NCBI RefSeq assembly: GCF_000969905.1
Contig: NZ_CP009520.1
Coordinates: 2,232,001-2,296,000, forward strand
DNA from: Methanosarcina vacuolata Z-761
GTDB lineage: Archaea; Halobacteriota; Methanosarcinia; Methanosarcinales; Methanosarcinaceae
Direction: 5' to 3'
DNA length: 64,000 nucleotides
In this document: in pieces, positions 27,012 to 35,030 of the stretch
Layout of the letters: each line of letters starts with the position of its first letter
Numbering within the stretch: the first letter of the stretch is position 1
Notes under the pieces: model-generated
The model's input: the letters and a program-made list of their open reading frames with translations, nothing else
Databases searched by the model: none
What the model was told of the DNA's origin: nothing
Program-made: the position numbers and the translations under genes

Positions 27012-27024
27012 TTATTTATATATG
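27012..27024 (+). promoter_or_regulatory. TATA box of the thioredoxin genes
   Basis: TTATTTATATATG lies about 55 bases upstream of ATG 27075, within the 157-bp gap divergent to dphB. It predicts a leader of about 25-30 bases. Confidence 0.45.
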
Positions 27025-27074
27025 TAAATTAATATTAGAATGGATTTACAACTGTAATTTTTAAAGGGGTTTTT

Positions 27075-27317
27075 ATGGCTAAAGTTACGCTTATTCACGC
27101 CAGCTGGTGTACTGCCTGTCCGGCAGCTCGAAGATTCTGGAAAGACCTGAAATCCGAGTATGACTTTGAATACGAGGAAATAGATGTGGAAACTCCAGAG
27201 GGTCAGGCATTGATAGATAAGTATGGCATAGTTGGAGTACCTACGACTATTATTGATGGAGAGGTAGCTTTTACAGGCCTCCCGAAAAAAGCTGATGCTA
27301 TATCTCGTATTAGCTGA
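27075..27317 (+). CDS. Thioredoxin/glutaredoxin-like protein
   Basis: An 80-aa thioredoxin-fold protein with the redox pair in ASWCTACPAARRFW (C15, C18) and the cis-proline segment GVPTTIIDGEVAFTG. The CxxC residues differ from the usual CGPC. Small archaeal thioredoxins and glutaredoxins of this size are reduced by a thioredoxin reductase, and one is encoded 55 bp downstream on the same strand, so the two form a redox operon. Cytoplasmic. AAGGGG precedes the ATG. Confidence 0.88.
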   Translation: MAKVTLIHASWCTACPAARRFWKDLKSEYDFEYEEIDVETPEGQALIDKYGIVGVPTTIIDGEVAFTGLPKKADAISRIS

Positions 27318-27372
27318 GTAAATCTCAAAAGGGTATTCTATTGAAACTGTTTTCTGGGTTCAGGAGGTAAGT

Positions 27373-28302
27373 ATGTATGACCTTATAATCATAGGAGGAG
27401 GACCTGCAGGGCTCGCAGCCGGTATTTATGCCGTACGCCTCGGACTTAATACTTTGATTCTTGAAAGAAGTGAAATTAGCGGACAGATTGCGCTTTCAGA
27501 TCTCGTGGAAAATTATCCTGGCTTTCCAGCTATCTCAGGGCTAGAATTAATGGAAAAATATAAGGCTCATGCTCAGGCTGTCGGGGTAGAAACAAAGATA
27601 ACTGAAGTCCTCTCCGTTCGCGCTGAAGGAGAAAAGAGAATAATCTCCACGGACAGTGGAGATCTTGAATCAATAGCTGTCATAGTTGCTACAGGTGCAA
27701 ACCCCAAGCGTCTGAACGTGCCTGGTGAGAAAGAGTTTATCAGTAAAGGGGTTTCTTATTGCGCCATATGTGACGGGCCTTTTTTTAAAAACAAAACTGT
27801 TGTGGTGGTCGGGGGCGGCAACTCAGCAGTTACGGATGCTCTTCTTCTTTCAAAAATTGCCAGGAAAGTATATCTTATTCACAGGAGAGACCAGCTGAGA
27901 GCTGTTAAAGTCCTTCAGGATAGGGTTTTTGCAACTCCGAATATTGAATTCATTTTTAATGCCCAGATTCTGGAAATCATGGGAGGCAGCGGGGGAGTTC
28001 GAAAAGTCGAAAAAATAAACTATAAGGACCTTAAAAGTGGAGAACAGCGCGAACTGGCTACAGACGGTGTTTTTATTTACGTGGGTATTCATCCAAACAC
28101 TGAAATCATTGACGTGGACAAGGATGATGAGGGCTTTATCAGGACGGATAACTTACTTGAAACCTCAAAGAAAGGAATTTATGCTGTAGGAGACTGTCGT
28201 GATACCCCAATCTGGCAACTTGTGGCAGCTGTTAGAGATGGAGCACTGGCAGCTACTGCTGCGAGCGTGTATATAGAGGACTTCAAAAAAGAGACTACAT
28301 GA
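27373..28302 (+). CDS. trxB: Thioredoxin reductase
   Basis: A 309-aa low-molecular-weight thioredoxin reductase. FAD-binding GGGPAG is at residues 8-13, the redox-active CAIC at 130-133, the NAD(P)H-binding GGGNSA at 147-152 with HRRDQLRA at 170-177 (arginines consistent with NADPH), and the second FAD segment GIYAVGDCRDTPIWQL near 268-283. It transfers electrons from a pyridine nucleotide to the thioredoxin encoded just upstream. Full length. AGGAGG precedes the ATG. A long 16-bp tandem array follows at 60 bp after the stop. Confidence 0.94.
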   Translation: MYDLIIIGGGPAGLAAGIYAVRLGLNTLILERSEISGQIALSDLVENYPGFPAISGLELMEKYKAHAQAVGVETKITEVLSVRAEGEKRIISTDSGDLESIAVIVATGANPKRLNVPGEKEFISKGVSYCAICDGPFFKNKTVVVVGGGNSAVTDALLLSKIARKVYLIHRRDQLRAVKVLQDRVFATPNIEFIFNAQILEIMGGSGGVRKVEKINYKDLKSGEQRELATDGVFIYVGIHPNTEIIDVDKDDEGFIRTDNLLETSKKGIYAVGDCRDTPIWQLVAAVRDGALAATAASVYIEDFKKETT

Positions 28303-28361
28303 AAACTATCTAAATAAGGATATCTGGCTAAAGTTGCTTGAGATTGGTTACCTGAAGAGTC

Positions 28362-28677
28362 ACTCTTGATTAGAGTCACTCTAATCAAGAGTTGCTCTAA
28401 TCAAAAGTCACTCTAATCAAAAGTCACTCTAATCAAAAGTCACTCTAATCAAAAGTCACTCTAATCAAAAGTCACTCTAATCAAAAGTCACTCTAATCAA
28501 AAGTCACTCTAATCAAGAGTTACTCTAATCAAGAGTTACCCTAATCAAGAGCGATCCTAATCAAGAGCGATCCTAATCAAGAGTGATCCTAATCAAGAGC
28601 GATCCTAATCAAGAGTGATCCTAATCAAGAGTGATCCTAATCAAGAGTAATCCTAATCAAGAATGATTCTAATCAAG
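28362..28677. repeat. 16-bp tandem array with an inverted first unit, after trxB
   Basis: About 19 units of TAATCAAAAGTCACTC and variants. The array opens with a perfect 15-bp inverted repeat around one base: ACTCTTGATTAGAGT (28362-28376), C, ACTCTAATCAAGAGT (28378-28392). The units change gradually along the array (AAAAGTCACTC to AAGAGCGATCC), as expected from stepwise duplication. There are no unique spacers, so this is not CRISPR. The remaining sequence to 28804 has nothing I recognise. Confidence 0.92.
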
Positions 28678-28804
28678 ACCTTCAGGCTGAATTTGCCTTA
28701 AAGTTTAATTGTTCAAAATTCAAAACTGTTCAGAAATTTAAAAGACGGGACAGTAGACCGTTTCTGCCCCTATTTTTCGTTTTCCGTACTTTTGTTTTTA
28801 AGGC

Positions 28805-29086
28805 TTATTCCAGCATATGGTTGATTTTATCGTAGAAATCTATTATCAGCCTTGTTGCCTCATTGTCCATGTTCAACTGGAAAGTCCGGATTTGCTTTCC
28901 CAGAGGCTTTTCTATGACGATGCCCGATGCGATCAGGGGTGTAATAACCCTTGATACGCTGGAGTGAGACAGGCCAGTTTCTTCAGCTATCCCCGAAAGG
29001 TAGGTTGATTCGTTCTGGTGTTCAATTAGATTCTTGAGTACTGTCATCTGTGCGGTTTTACCAAAAATTTTTTCCATTGGATCCAT
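28805..29086 (-). CDS. Winged-helix transcriptional regulator
   Basis: A 93-aa MarR/ArsR-like winged helix: KIFGKTAQMTVLKNLIEHQNESTYLSGIAEETGLSHSSVSRVITPLIASGIVIEKPLGKQIRTFQLN. The recognition helix is LSHSSVSRVITPL and the wing KPLGKQIRTF. A short helix at the end (ATRLIIDFYDKINHML) may dimerise. It binds DNA; effector and targets are unknown. GAGATGAT lies upstream of ATG 29086. It is divergent from the regulator at 29329, 240 bp away, so it might control that gene. Confidence 0.82.
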   Translation of the reverse strand: MDPMEKIFGKTAQMTVLKNLIEHQNESTYLSGIAEETGLSHSSVSRVITPLIASGIVIEKPLGKQIRTFQLNMDNEATRLIIDFYDKINHMLE

Positions 29087-29328
29087 TTATATCATCTCAG
29101 AGGTGGCTGTTCTCTGTAAGTGATTCTTATTTCCAATATTAACTTGCTATTTACGGTTATAAACTTATCTCCTAATTGGTCAAGCCGACGATTCATAAGA
29201 AGTCTTCTGAATATTTGGATAACTCTATACTCTTTAGACTGTGTTAACTTTAAAACAATGTGATTTTTAAAAGATTTGAGAAATGTTTAAAAGCTAAGAA
29301 AATATATACTGTATGGTGATGGAGGGTG

Positions 29329-29838
29329 ATGAATAATAAAAATCTTGATCATGAGATTTTGAAATTAATCGAAACACAACCTGAAATAAGTGAGAGAGAG
29401 ATTGCATCCCGTCTTTCAGTTCCAGAAGAACTGATTAAGACCCGAATCGCAAATCTTATAGACACGCGGCAGAAAATACTAATAATGGGGGATGGAAACA
29501 GTGCCCTCAGTATTAAGGCAACACTTGAAGCTGAAAATTATAATGTTGTCAAAGTCCCTGGTGGTTTTTCCTCACTTGAAGCCATAAAAGCTGAAAAACC
29601 CGACCTTGTCTTGTTGGATACTGGGCTTGCAGACCTTGAAGGTTTCAAAATCTGCAAACAAATTAGAACAAGTTCAAGATACTGGTGGATACCGGTTATG
29701 GTGCTCAGTGAAAAAGGAGAGGTAAAAAACAGGATTGAGGCTTTTGAATCGGGAGTTGATGACTACGTTACTACGCCTTTTAACCCTGTGGAACTGCGAG
29801 TCAGAGTAGGAATGATCTTGAAACGTACGCATTTCTAA
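29329..29838 (+). CDS. HTH-receiver fusion protein with a degenerate receiver
   Basis: About 169 residues. Residues 1-45 form a Lrp/AsnC-like helix-turn-helix (LDHEILKLIETQPEISEREIASRLSVPEELIKTRIANLI), unusual in lying before the receiver instead of after it. Residues about 48-168 are a response-regulator receiver (ILIMGDGNSALSIKATLE; LVLLDTGLADLEGFKICKQI; DDYVTTPFNPVELRVRV). The phospho-acceptor aspartate is kept (D97), but the acidic pair at the start is reduced to one D, and the conserved lysine before PF is replaced by threonine (TTPF). It may therefore not respond to phosphorylation. GGAGGG precedes the start. No histidine kinase is nearby. Confidence 0.75.
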   Translation: MNNKNLDHEILKLIETQPEISEREIASRLSVPEELIKTRIANLIDTRQKILIMGDGNSALSIKATLEAENYNVVKVPGGFSSLEAIKAEKPDLVLLDTGLADLEGFKICKQIRTSSRYWWIPVMVLSEKGEVKNRIEAFESGVDDYVTTPFNPVELRVRVGMILKRTHF

Positions 29839-30805
29839 CTCCAAATCCAGCTTCTAACAGAAAAACTCTTTTGTATTAAAACTAGTAGGATATAAAGGCC
29901 GCTCTGAAGGGCTTTTCAGAGCATCCCTTTAAAATTTTTAATTTTTCTGCGTGTCAGAAATACTTTTATGCATTATAATTATTATTAAATAGATTCAGAA
30001 AATTTCCTGTTAAATTCCTTATCGAATGTCTTTCTAAAATGTCTCTATCATTATTTTTACGAGCGCCCAAAATTACACTAATTAGTTTATAAAGTGTGCC
30101 GGGACTCTTGGGATATTTATCGTTATTATTTTTAAATGATGTTTTTAATAAACTTTAAAAAGATTAGGGGGTATTCAGAGCTAAGTTCGGCCCTAATTAA
30201 AGCATCTGGTCCTTACATAAGTTTCTCCAGACCAGAGAATTCCTCAATTCCTCAATGTAAAAAGTCGATAATTAGACTTTTGGCAGGCCGTGAGAGGAGT
30301 CAATCTTAACTTTTACCAAAATCAAACTTACCGGATTTTTCAGGTTTTATTTTATAGATCAACTTTCCTCATGTCAGGGCAAAAACACTAATTAAATAAA
30401 AGAAAGACGGAGGAATTTTGAAGCTATAATAAATATATTTTTATTAATTTTACAAATAATTGAAAAAACATGTATAAAGTTATCTAACTTTATCGAATTC
30501 TTGCTCGCTCTGTGAAAACTCTATTTTTAAAATATTAAAGTAAATGAATTTTTCAAAATCCTTAAAAAAGAGCAAAAACATAGATTATCATGTATAACTG
30601 TAAATCATGTATAACTGTAAATCATGTATAACTGTAAATTTGTCTTTAACACAGAAATTATGACATGAAACTGTAGATATCTCCTTATTTTTAGTATGGA
30701 GCTAAAGTACAAAATTAATTTAACGCTCTGAAGGCATATTATTATTGCTAGAGTAGATGTGATAAAAAGTGGAAAAACATTATTGGAAAAAGGTGTGGTT
30801 GAGTG
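29839..30805. other. 960-bp intergenic region
   Basis: AT-rich, no gene recognised on either strand. It contains an 18-bp tandem repeat at about 30588-30641 (TGTATAACTGTAAATCA, three copies). GTCCTTACATAAGTTTCTCC and other sequence near 30210-30300 are unmatched to anything I know. It is a candidate place for a non-coding RNA, but nothing specific supports one. Confidence 0.4.
30588..30641. repeat. 18-bp tandem repeat, three copies
   Basis: AATCATGTATAACTGTAA repeated three times, 165 bp before the TPR gene. It is the one array in the window that is nearer a start than a stop codon. Confidence 0.7.
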
Positions 30806-31684
30806 ATGACTTTGAACGAGTGGTACAATACAGGTGTTGCACTCCATGAACTTAGACGATTTACAGAAGCTCTGGATGCATACAATAAAGCTCTGGAAAT
30901 AAGCCCTGACAATGCAAAAATTCTGTTTAGCAAAGGTATGGTTCTGAAAAGCCTTTTCAGATATGATGAAGCTCTTGATGCTCTTAATAAGTCTCTTCAG
31001 ATCAATCCTACGGATGCGAAGACCTGGTGCTCTAAAGGTGAACTGCTTGTAGGTCTTATGCAGTATAAAGAAGCTATGGATGCATACTACCAGGCTACAT
31101 ATCTCGCTCCTGAAGACCCTGAAGTCTGGTACAGGCGGGGAATGGCTCTGAGGGAAATGAAGGCATACGAAGAAGCTATGGATGATTTTGAGAAGGCTAT
31201 CTGCCTCTATGAGAAAAATTATAATTTGGGTTCCATGAGCGCAAGTGAGTGGTGCAAGAAGGGTATGGGGCTCTGCAAGATAAAAAGTTATGAAGAAGCC
31301 ATCAGCGCTTTTAACAGGGCTCTTGAGTTAAACCCTGCGAATGGGAAGGCCCTTTATAATAAAGGTGTAGCTCTCCGCTGGCTTGGAAAACACGATGAAG
31401 CAAGACTTTATACCAAAAAAGCCGTGGAGGTTTTTGACAACAAGATAAAGACAAATCCCGATAATGCTCGGTTCTGGTACAATAAGGGAATTGCCCTGAG
31501 AGACCTGGAAAAATACGAAGAGGCACTTCAAGCTTTTGAGAGAGCTATCGATATCAATCCAAGTTTTACAAAAGCCTGGATTGGTAAAGGCATCGTATAC
31601 GACAGGATTAAGAAACACCAGAAGGCAATGGAGGCCTATGAGAAAGCAGTTGATATAAACCCGATGTATTCTGATCTCCTTTGA
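30806..31684 (+). CDS. TPR-repeat protein (about 8 repeats)
   Basis: About 292 residues made almost entirely of tetratricopeptide repeats with the consensus W(Y/C)NKGxALxxLxxYEEALxAFxKALEINP: repeats start at about residues 5, 38, 72, 106, 148, 182, 222 and 256. There is no signal peptide or membrane segment, so it is a cytoplasmic protein-protein interaction scaffold with unknown partners. ATG 30806 (a GTG sits immediately before it) follows AAAGGTG. It is very similar in repeat type to the exported TPR protein at 35031. Confidence 0.85.
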   Translation: MTLNEWYNTGVALHELRRFTEALDAYNKALEISPDNAKILFSKGMVLKSLFRYDEALDALNKSLQINPTDAKTWCSKGELLVGLMQYKEAMDAYYQATYLAPEDPEVWYRRGMALREMKAYEEAMDDFEKAICLYEKNYNLGSMSASEWCKKGMGLCKIKSYEEAISAFNRALELNPANGKALYNKGVALRWLGKHDEARLYTKKAVEVFDNKIKTNPDNARFWYNKGIALRDLEKYEEALQAFERAIDINPSFTKAWIGKGIVYDRIKKHQKAMEAYEKAVDINPMYSDLL

Positions 31685-32093
31685 GTAGCCAGACCTCAGT
31701 TTTTTCCATGTAAATCAAAGACCCAGAGCTAGAAGAAGCCGTTAGTCGAAAACTCCTTTCCAGAATTCTCAGGACTGACGGCCAAAAGTTTTCTTTTCTC
31801 CTGACATATTTGCACTATGTCGCCTCGTAACTATATAATCATAAATATTTAAATGTTGTTTGCTAAAAAAACATTTTATGCGGAGATATTATTTGTTCAG
31901 AACCAATTTTTCATATAATTAATTATAAATAAATTTAATAATTATTATAGTTTGTAAACTAAAGGGAACAGTCAAGTCTACTAGAGTTAGATATATTTTA
32001 GGTTCAAATGCCGCTGTAAAGATATGTTAACCTTTGTAAACTTGACTTAATCACTTGAAAACACTTGACTTAATCGCTTGGAGACATATCTAT
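31685..32093. other. Intergenic region before the Dsr-like gene
   Basis: About 410 bp of AT-rich DNA. ATTAATTATAAATAAATTTAATAATTATTATAG at 31918-31950 probably includes the promoter. ACTTGACTTAATC-GCTTG/ACTTGAAAAC words repeat at 32040-32080. No gene seen. Confidence 0.35.
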
Positions 32094-32753
32094 ATGAAAG
32101 ATAATTTACTTGAAAAAGGCGCAATTGTTCAAAGAGACCGTGAAACTTACACAATAGCTCCCCACATTCCAGGAGGTGTTGTAGATCCTGCAACTCTCAG
32201 GAAGATTGCTGATGCTGCTGAAAAATATGGAGCAGCTGCTCTTAAAATAACTTCTGCCCAGAGAATTGCAATTGTGGGCTTGAAAGAAGAAGATCTTGAT
32301 AACATATGGGCTGATCTTGGAATCAAACCAGGGGCGGCTGTAGGACTATGTGTAAGGAGCATAAAGATTTGTCCCGGTACAACTTTTTGTAAGCAGGCAA
32401 AGCAAGATTCTCTGGGGCTTGGTCTGAAGCTCGATGAGAAATATCACGGAATGCCTATGCCTTCCAAACTAAAGATAGGCGTCTCAGGATGCCCAAACTC
32501 CTGCTCTGAATCAGCTATTAAAGACATTGGGGTAATTGGCACTTCCAAAGGATACACCCTGATGGTGGGAGGTGCCGTGGCTGCATCTCCAAGACTTGGT
32601 GACGTTGTAGCAAAGGAATTATCTGAAGAAGAAGTCCTTGAGGCCATTGATAGGATAATTGATTATTACAAAAATTCAGGTACTAAAAAGAGACTTGGAA
32701 AATACATTGACGACGTTGGTCTTGAGAATTTCAAAGCTCAAGTCGGGCTATAA
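32094..32753 (+). CDS. Small siroheme/[4Fe-4S] sulfite-reductase-like protein (Dsr-like)
   Basis: About 219 residues from ATG 32094 (GGAG about 11 bases upstream). The four cluster cysteines fit C93, C99, C133 and C137 in CPGTTFCKQ and SGCPNSCSES, the C-x5-C...C-x3-C pattern that binds a [4Fe-4S] coupled to siroheme. The N-terminal part (ALKITSAQRIAIVGLKEEDL) is the ferrodoxin-like NIR_SIR half domain. Only one half-repeat is present, as in the small Dsr-like proteins of methanogens. Its physiological substrate is unknown; sulfite or another oxyanion is likely. No ferredoxin domain is fused and no partner gene is adjacent. Confidence 0.82.
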   Translation: MKDNLLEKGAIVQRDRETYTIAPHIPGGVVDPATLRKIADAAEKYGAAALKITSAQRIAIVGLKEEDLDNIWADLGIKPGAAVGLCVRSIKICPGTTFCKQAKQDSLGLGLKLDEKYHGMPMPSKLKIGVSGCPNSCSESAIKDIGVIGTSKGYTLMVGGAVAASPRLGDVVAKELSEEEVLEAIDRIIDYYKNSGTKKRLGKYIDDVGLENFKAQVGL

Positions 32754-32778
32754 GATCCTGGTGCAAAAATTGGCAAAG

Positions 32779-33199
32779 CCGGCTGTCTCAAAACTCGACT
32801 CATTCCTACAATTGGGCAATTTATATTGTTGACTTTAAATGTAAGCCGGAAATTATTCTGGAATTAAGGTACACACTTGCTTTAAAATCTAATTTTTTAA
32901 CCCATTTGTAGAATCAAATGTTATTTTGAGACAACCTGAAAAATATAATTTTTCATTACAATTCCTTAAATTTGAGCCTTCGATGGCAATTCACTGGTTA
33001 GTTTCTTGACGGCTTCAAGAACCGAAATAAGTACAACCTTCTTGCCCAAGATAATGATGGAGTTAAAGGGTAAAAAAGTAAGGTGAAAGTATTTTCATTT
33101 GTCTGTTCATGTTATTCGAGAAATTTCATGTGCTTTTTTAATGTTTTTATCTTAGATGTTTTTCAGAGTACAGAGCAACTGTTTTTGAGACAACCTGAC
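32779..33199. mobile_element. Candidate decayed mobile element (TGTCTCAAAA ends)
   Basis: GGCTGTCTCAAAA at 32781-32793 faces two inverted copies, TTTTGAGACAACC at 32924-32936 and 33183-33195. The outer pair is flanked by CAAAG on both sides, a possible 5-bp target duplication. No transposase frame is left inside. The alternative unit is 32781-32936 (156 bp). It includes copy B of the dispersed repeat. Confidence 0.45.
33095..33137 (+). repeat. Dispersed intergenic repeat, copy B
   Basis: TCATTTGTCTGTTCATGTTATTCGAG followed by AAATTTCATGTGCTTTT. It is related to copies at 7319-7359 and 41331-41372. Confidence 0.55.
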
Positions 33200-33442
33200 A
33201 AAGTAATTATTTAATGCTTAACCCGATGAAGCATGGGCTCAACTTTCCAAACTCAATGGATCGAGAAGTGGCCTGCAAACTACAGTTCAAGTATTGAAAA
33301 TTTCCAGGTAAAGTTAGGATAAAATCAAAAATTCCTAAAACCAAAAGCTATTATATAAATAGCCACAAACCTTAACTGTTGTTTTTATCTAATTTTAGTT
33401 TCTTAACAATTATTTTTTTGCTCAGCCAGTAAAGGTGGAACT

Positions 33443-34291
33443 ATGCCTCATATAATGGAATTACTTGGAAAAACAAGAGTCGTCGTAAAAGATGGAAAGG
33501 TTATCGAAGTAGGAGAGCCTGAAGTCGAATGGTGCCCCCTCTTTGCCAAAATCCGCGGAATTAAGAAGATCACCCCTGAAGAAGTCAAGAAGAACATGGA
33601 ATTCAGGATCAATGACTTTGGAATGTTCACCGACAAACGCCTACTGGAACTCGAGGATTTTGTTGGGTTTGGAGCATCGGAAGTTATGATGACAGGCCTG
33701 AGTAGGGGTTTACTCGACACAACAGTAACAGCTTGTGAAGGTGCAGGCACTGTAATTTCCAATAACCCTATTCTCGTTCAGGGCATGGGCGGCAGGATGT
33801 CCGGTCTGGTCGAAACCGAACCAATCGATGCCATCATAAACGGCATTCAGGAACGTGGCGGAATTGTGCTTGACCCTTCAACTGCAAAAATGGACCCTGT
33901 TGCAGGTATTAAAAAGGCAGCAGAACTCGGGTACAAAAAAATTGCAGTAACCGCAGCTTTCGCAGAAACCGCAAAAGAGTTACGGAAACTTGAAGCCGAA
34001 CTCGGGCTTGATTTGATAGTAATTGGCGTACATGTCACAGGCTTAAACAGGGAAGAAGCTCAGAGCCTGGTGGAAAATTCAGACATTGTGACCAGTTGCG
34101 CTTCAAAGCCTATCAGAGACCTCGTAAAGCCTCTTGCTCAGGTGGGAACTGCAGTTCCACTTTTTGCTCTTACCCAGAAAGGAAAGGAACTTGTGATCGA
34201 AAGGGCAAAGGATATCAAAAGCCCGATTCTGATCAATACTATGGCTCTACCTGTGCTTCCTGATCACAAACAGCCAAAAGAACTGAAGTAA
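33443..34291 (+). CDS. Methanogenesis marker protein 8 (DUF2099 family)
   Basis: A 282-aa protein that fits the DUF2099/methanogenesis marker 8 family: HIMELLGKTRVVVKDGKVIEVGEPEVEWCPLF at the start, then DKRLLELEDFVGFGASEVMMTGLSRGLLDTTVTACEGAGTVI. These markers occur in methanogens and relatives and are thought to serve methyl-coenzyme M reductase assembly or modification or other methanogenesis-specific tasks; no reaction is known for this one. Conserved cysteines lie at about residues 31, 98 and 218. AAAGGTGG precedes the ATG. A T-rich terminator-like run (34310-34326) follows. Monocistronic. Confidence 0.75.
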   Translation: MPHIMELLGKTRVVVKDGKVIEVGEPEVEWCPLFAKIRGIKKITPEEVKKNMEFRINDFGMFTDKRLLELEDFVGFGASEVMMTGLSRGLLDTTVTACEGAGTVISNNPILVQGMGGRMSGLVETEPIDAIINGIQERGGIVLDPSTAKMDPVAGIKKAAELGYKKIAVTAAFAETAKELRKLEAELGLDLIVIGVHVTGLNREEAQSLVENSDIVTSCASKPIRDLVKPLAQVGTAVPLFALTQKGKELVIERAKDIKSPILINTMALPVLPDHKQPKELK

Positions 34292-34303
34292 AAATGGCTT
34301 TAT

Positions 34304-34330
34304 AGAGTCATTATTTTTTTCTTTTTTGAA
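34304..34330 (+). terminator. Poly-T terminator-like run after the marker 8 gene
   Basis: ATTATTTTTTTCTTTTTTG begins about 19 bp after the stop. Archaeal intrinsic termination commonly uses such T runs. Confidence 0.45.
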
Positions 34331-35030
34331 AAGTCAATGTTCTTTTTAAATCAGGCTTTTTAACTTGACGTTGTCAGATTAGACAGTTATTTCAATCGCT
34401 GTTATCGATTTCACTATGAACGATATATTTGACCCACGAGATCTACTGATGGCGTTTTACCTGTTAATGTGATATAGTCAAGTTAACTAAGGTTTAAAAA
34501 ATTAAATTCTTGTTCTGATTACTGGCAAGTATCAAATTTAGACAGGAAAAATTAACGACAGTGAAAATAGTGAAAGTTTTAATAAGCCGGAAATAAAAAC
34601 AAAAAACAAACACAACAGGGCAAAAATATTTAAAATTAACTATGTTTGGGTGGAAATTTGGGTGGAAATTTGGGTGAAAATAGGCTGTAATATATACAAA
34701 AATGGGTTAATGTGACAATGTCACGTTATTTCTCTAACCATAATATACTGTTGAGTTAAATATAGAGCGATCTGAGGGGTATTTATAAACTCCATAAATT
34801 TTATATGGATTAACTGCTAAAATTAAATGGTAATGAATGCGACTGATTTCTCGAACTAACTAAATTATCCACGAGTGGAACAAAAAGATTTTATTTAGTT
34901 ACTTTTATTCTTTAATTGTTCGCGCTTACGCAGAGTATAGAGATAGTACAGAATATTGAGTATAATGATAGTTTGATACTCTTTGTGAAAAGTCTTCATA
35001 AGAACTCATTAGAATAAACAGGGGTATTTA
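34331..35030. other. 700-bp intergenic region
   Basis: No gene recognised. A palindrome GTGAC-AAT-GTCAC lies at 34712-34724 and could be an operator. GGGTGGAAATTT is repeated at 34648-34674. A short frame MNDIFDPRDLLMAFYLLM (34412-34468) is open from an ATG but has no ribosome site. Confidence 0.4.

Noticed and set aside
28362-28677. CRISPR array
   Set aside because: The units are contiguous 16-mers with no unique spacers of 30-40 bp, and no cas genes are in the window.
31960-32020. tRNA-like GGTTCAAATGCC
   Set aside because: No acceptor stem, D-loop or anticodon arm can be placed around it.
32147-32647. Minus-strand frames inside the Dsr-like gene
   Set aside because: Shadow frames of a clearly conserved plus-strand gene with all cluster cysteines.
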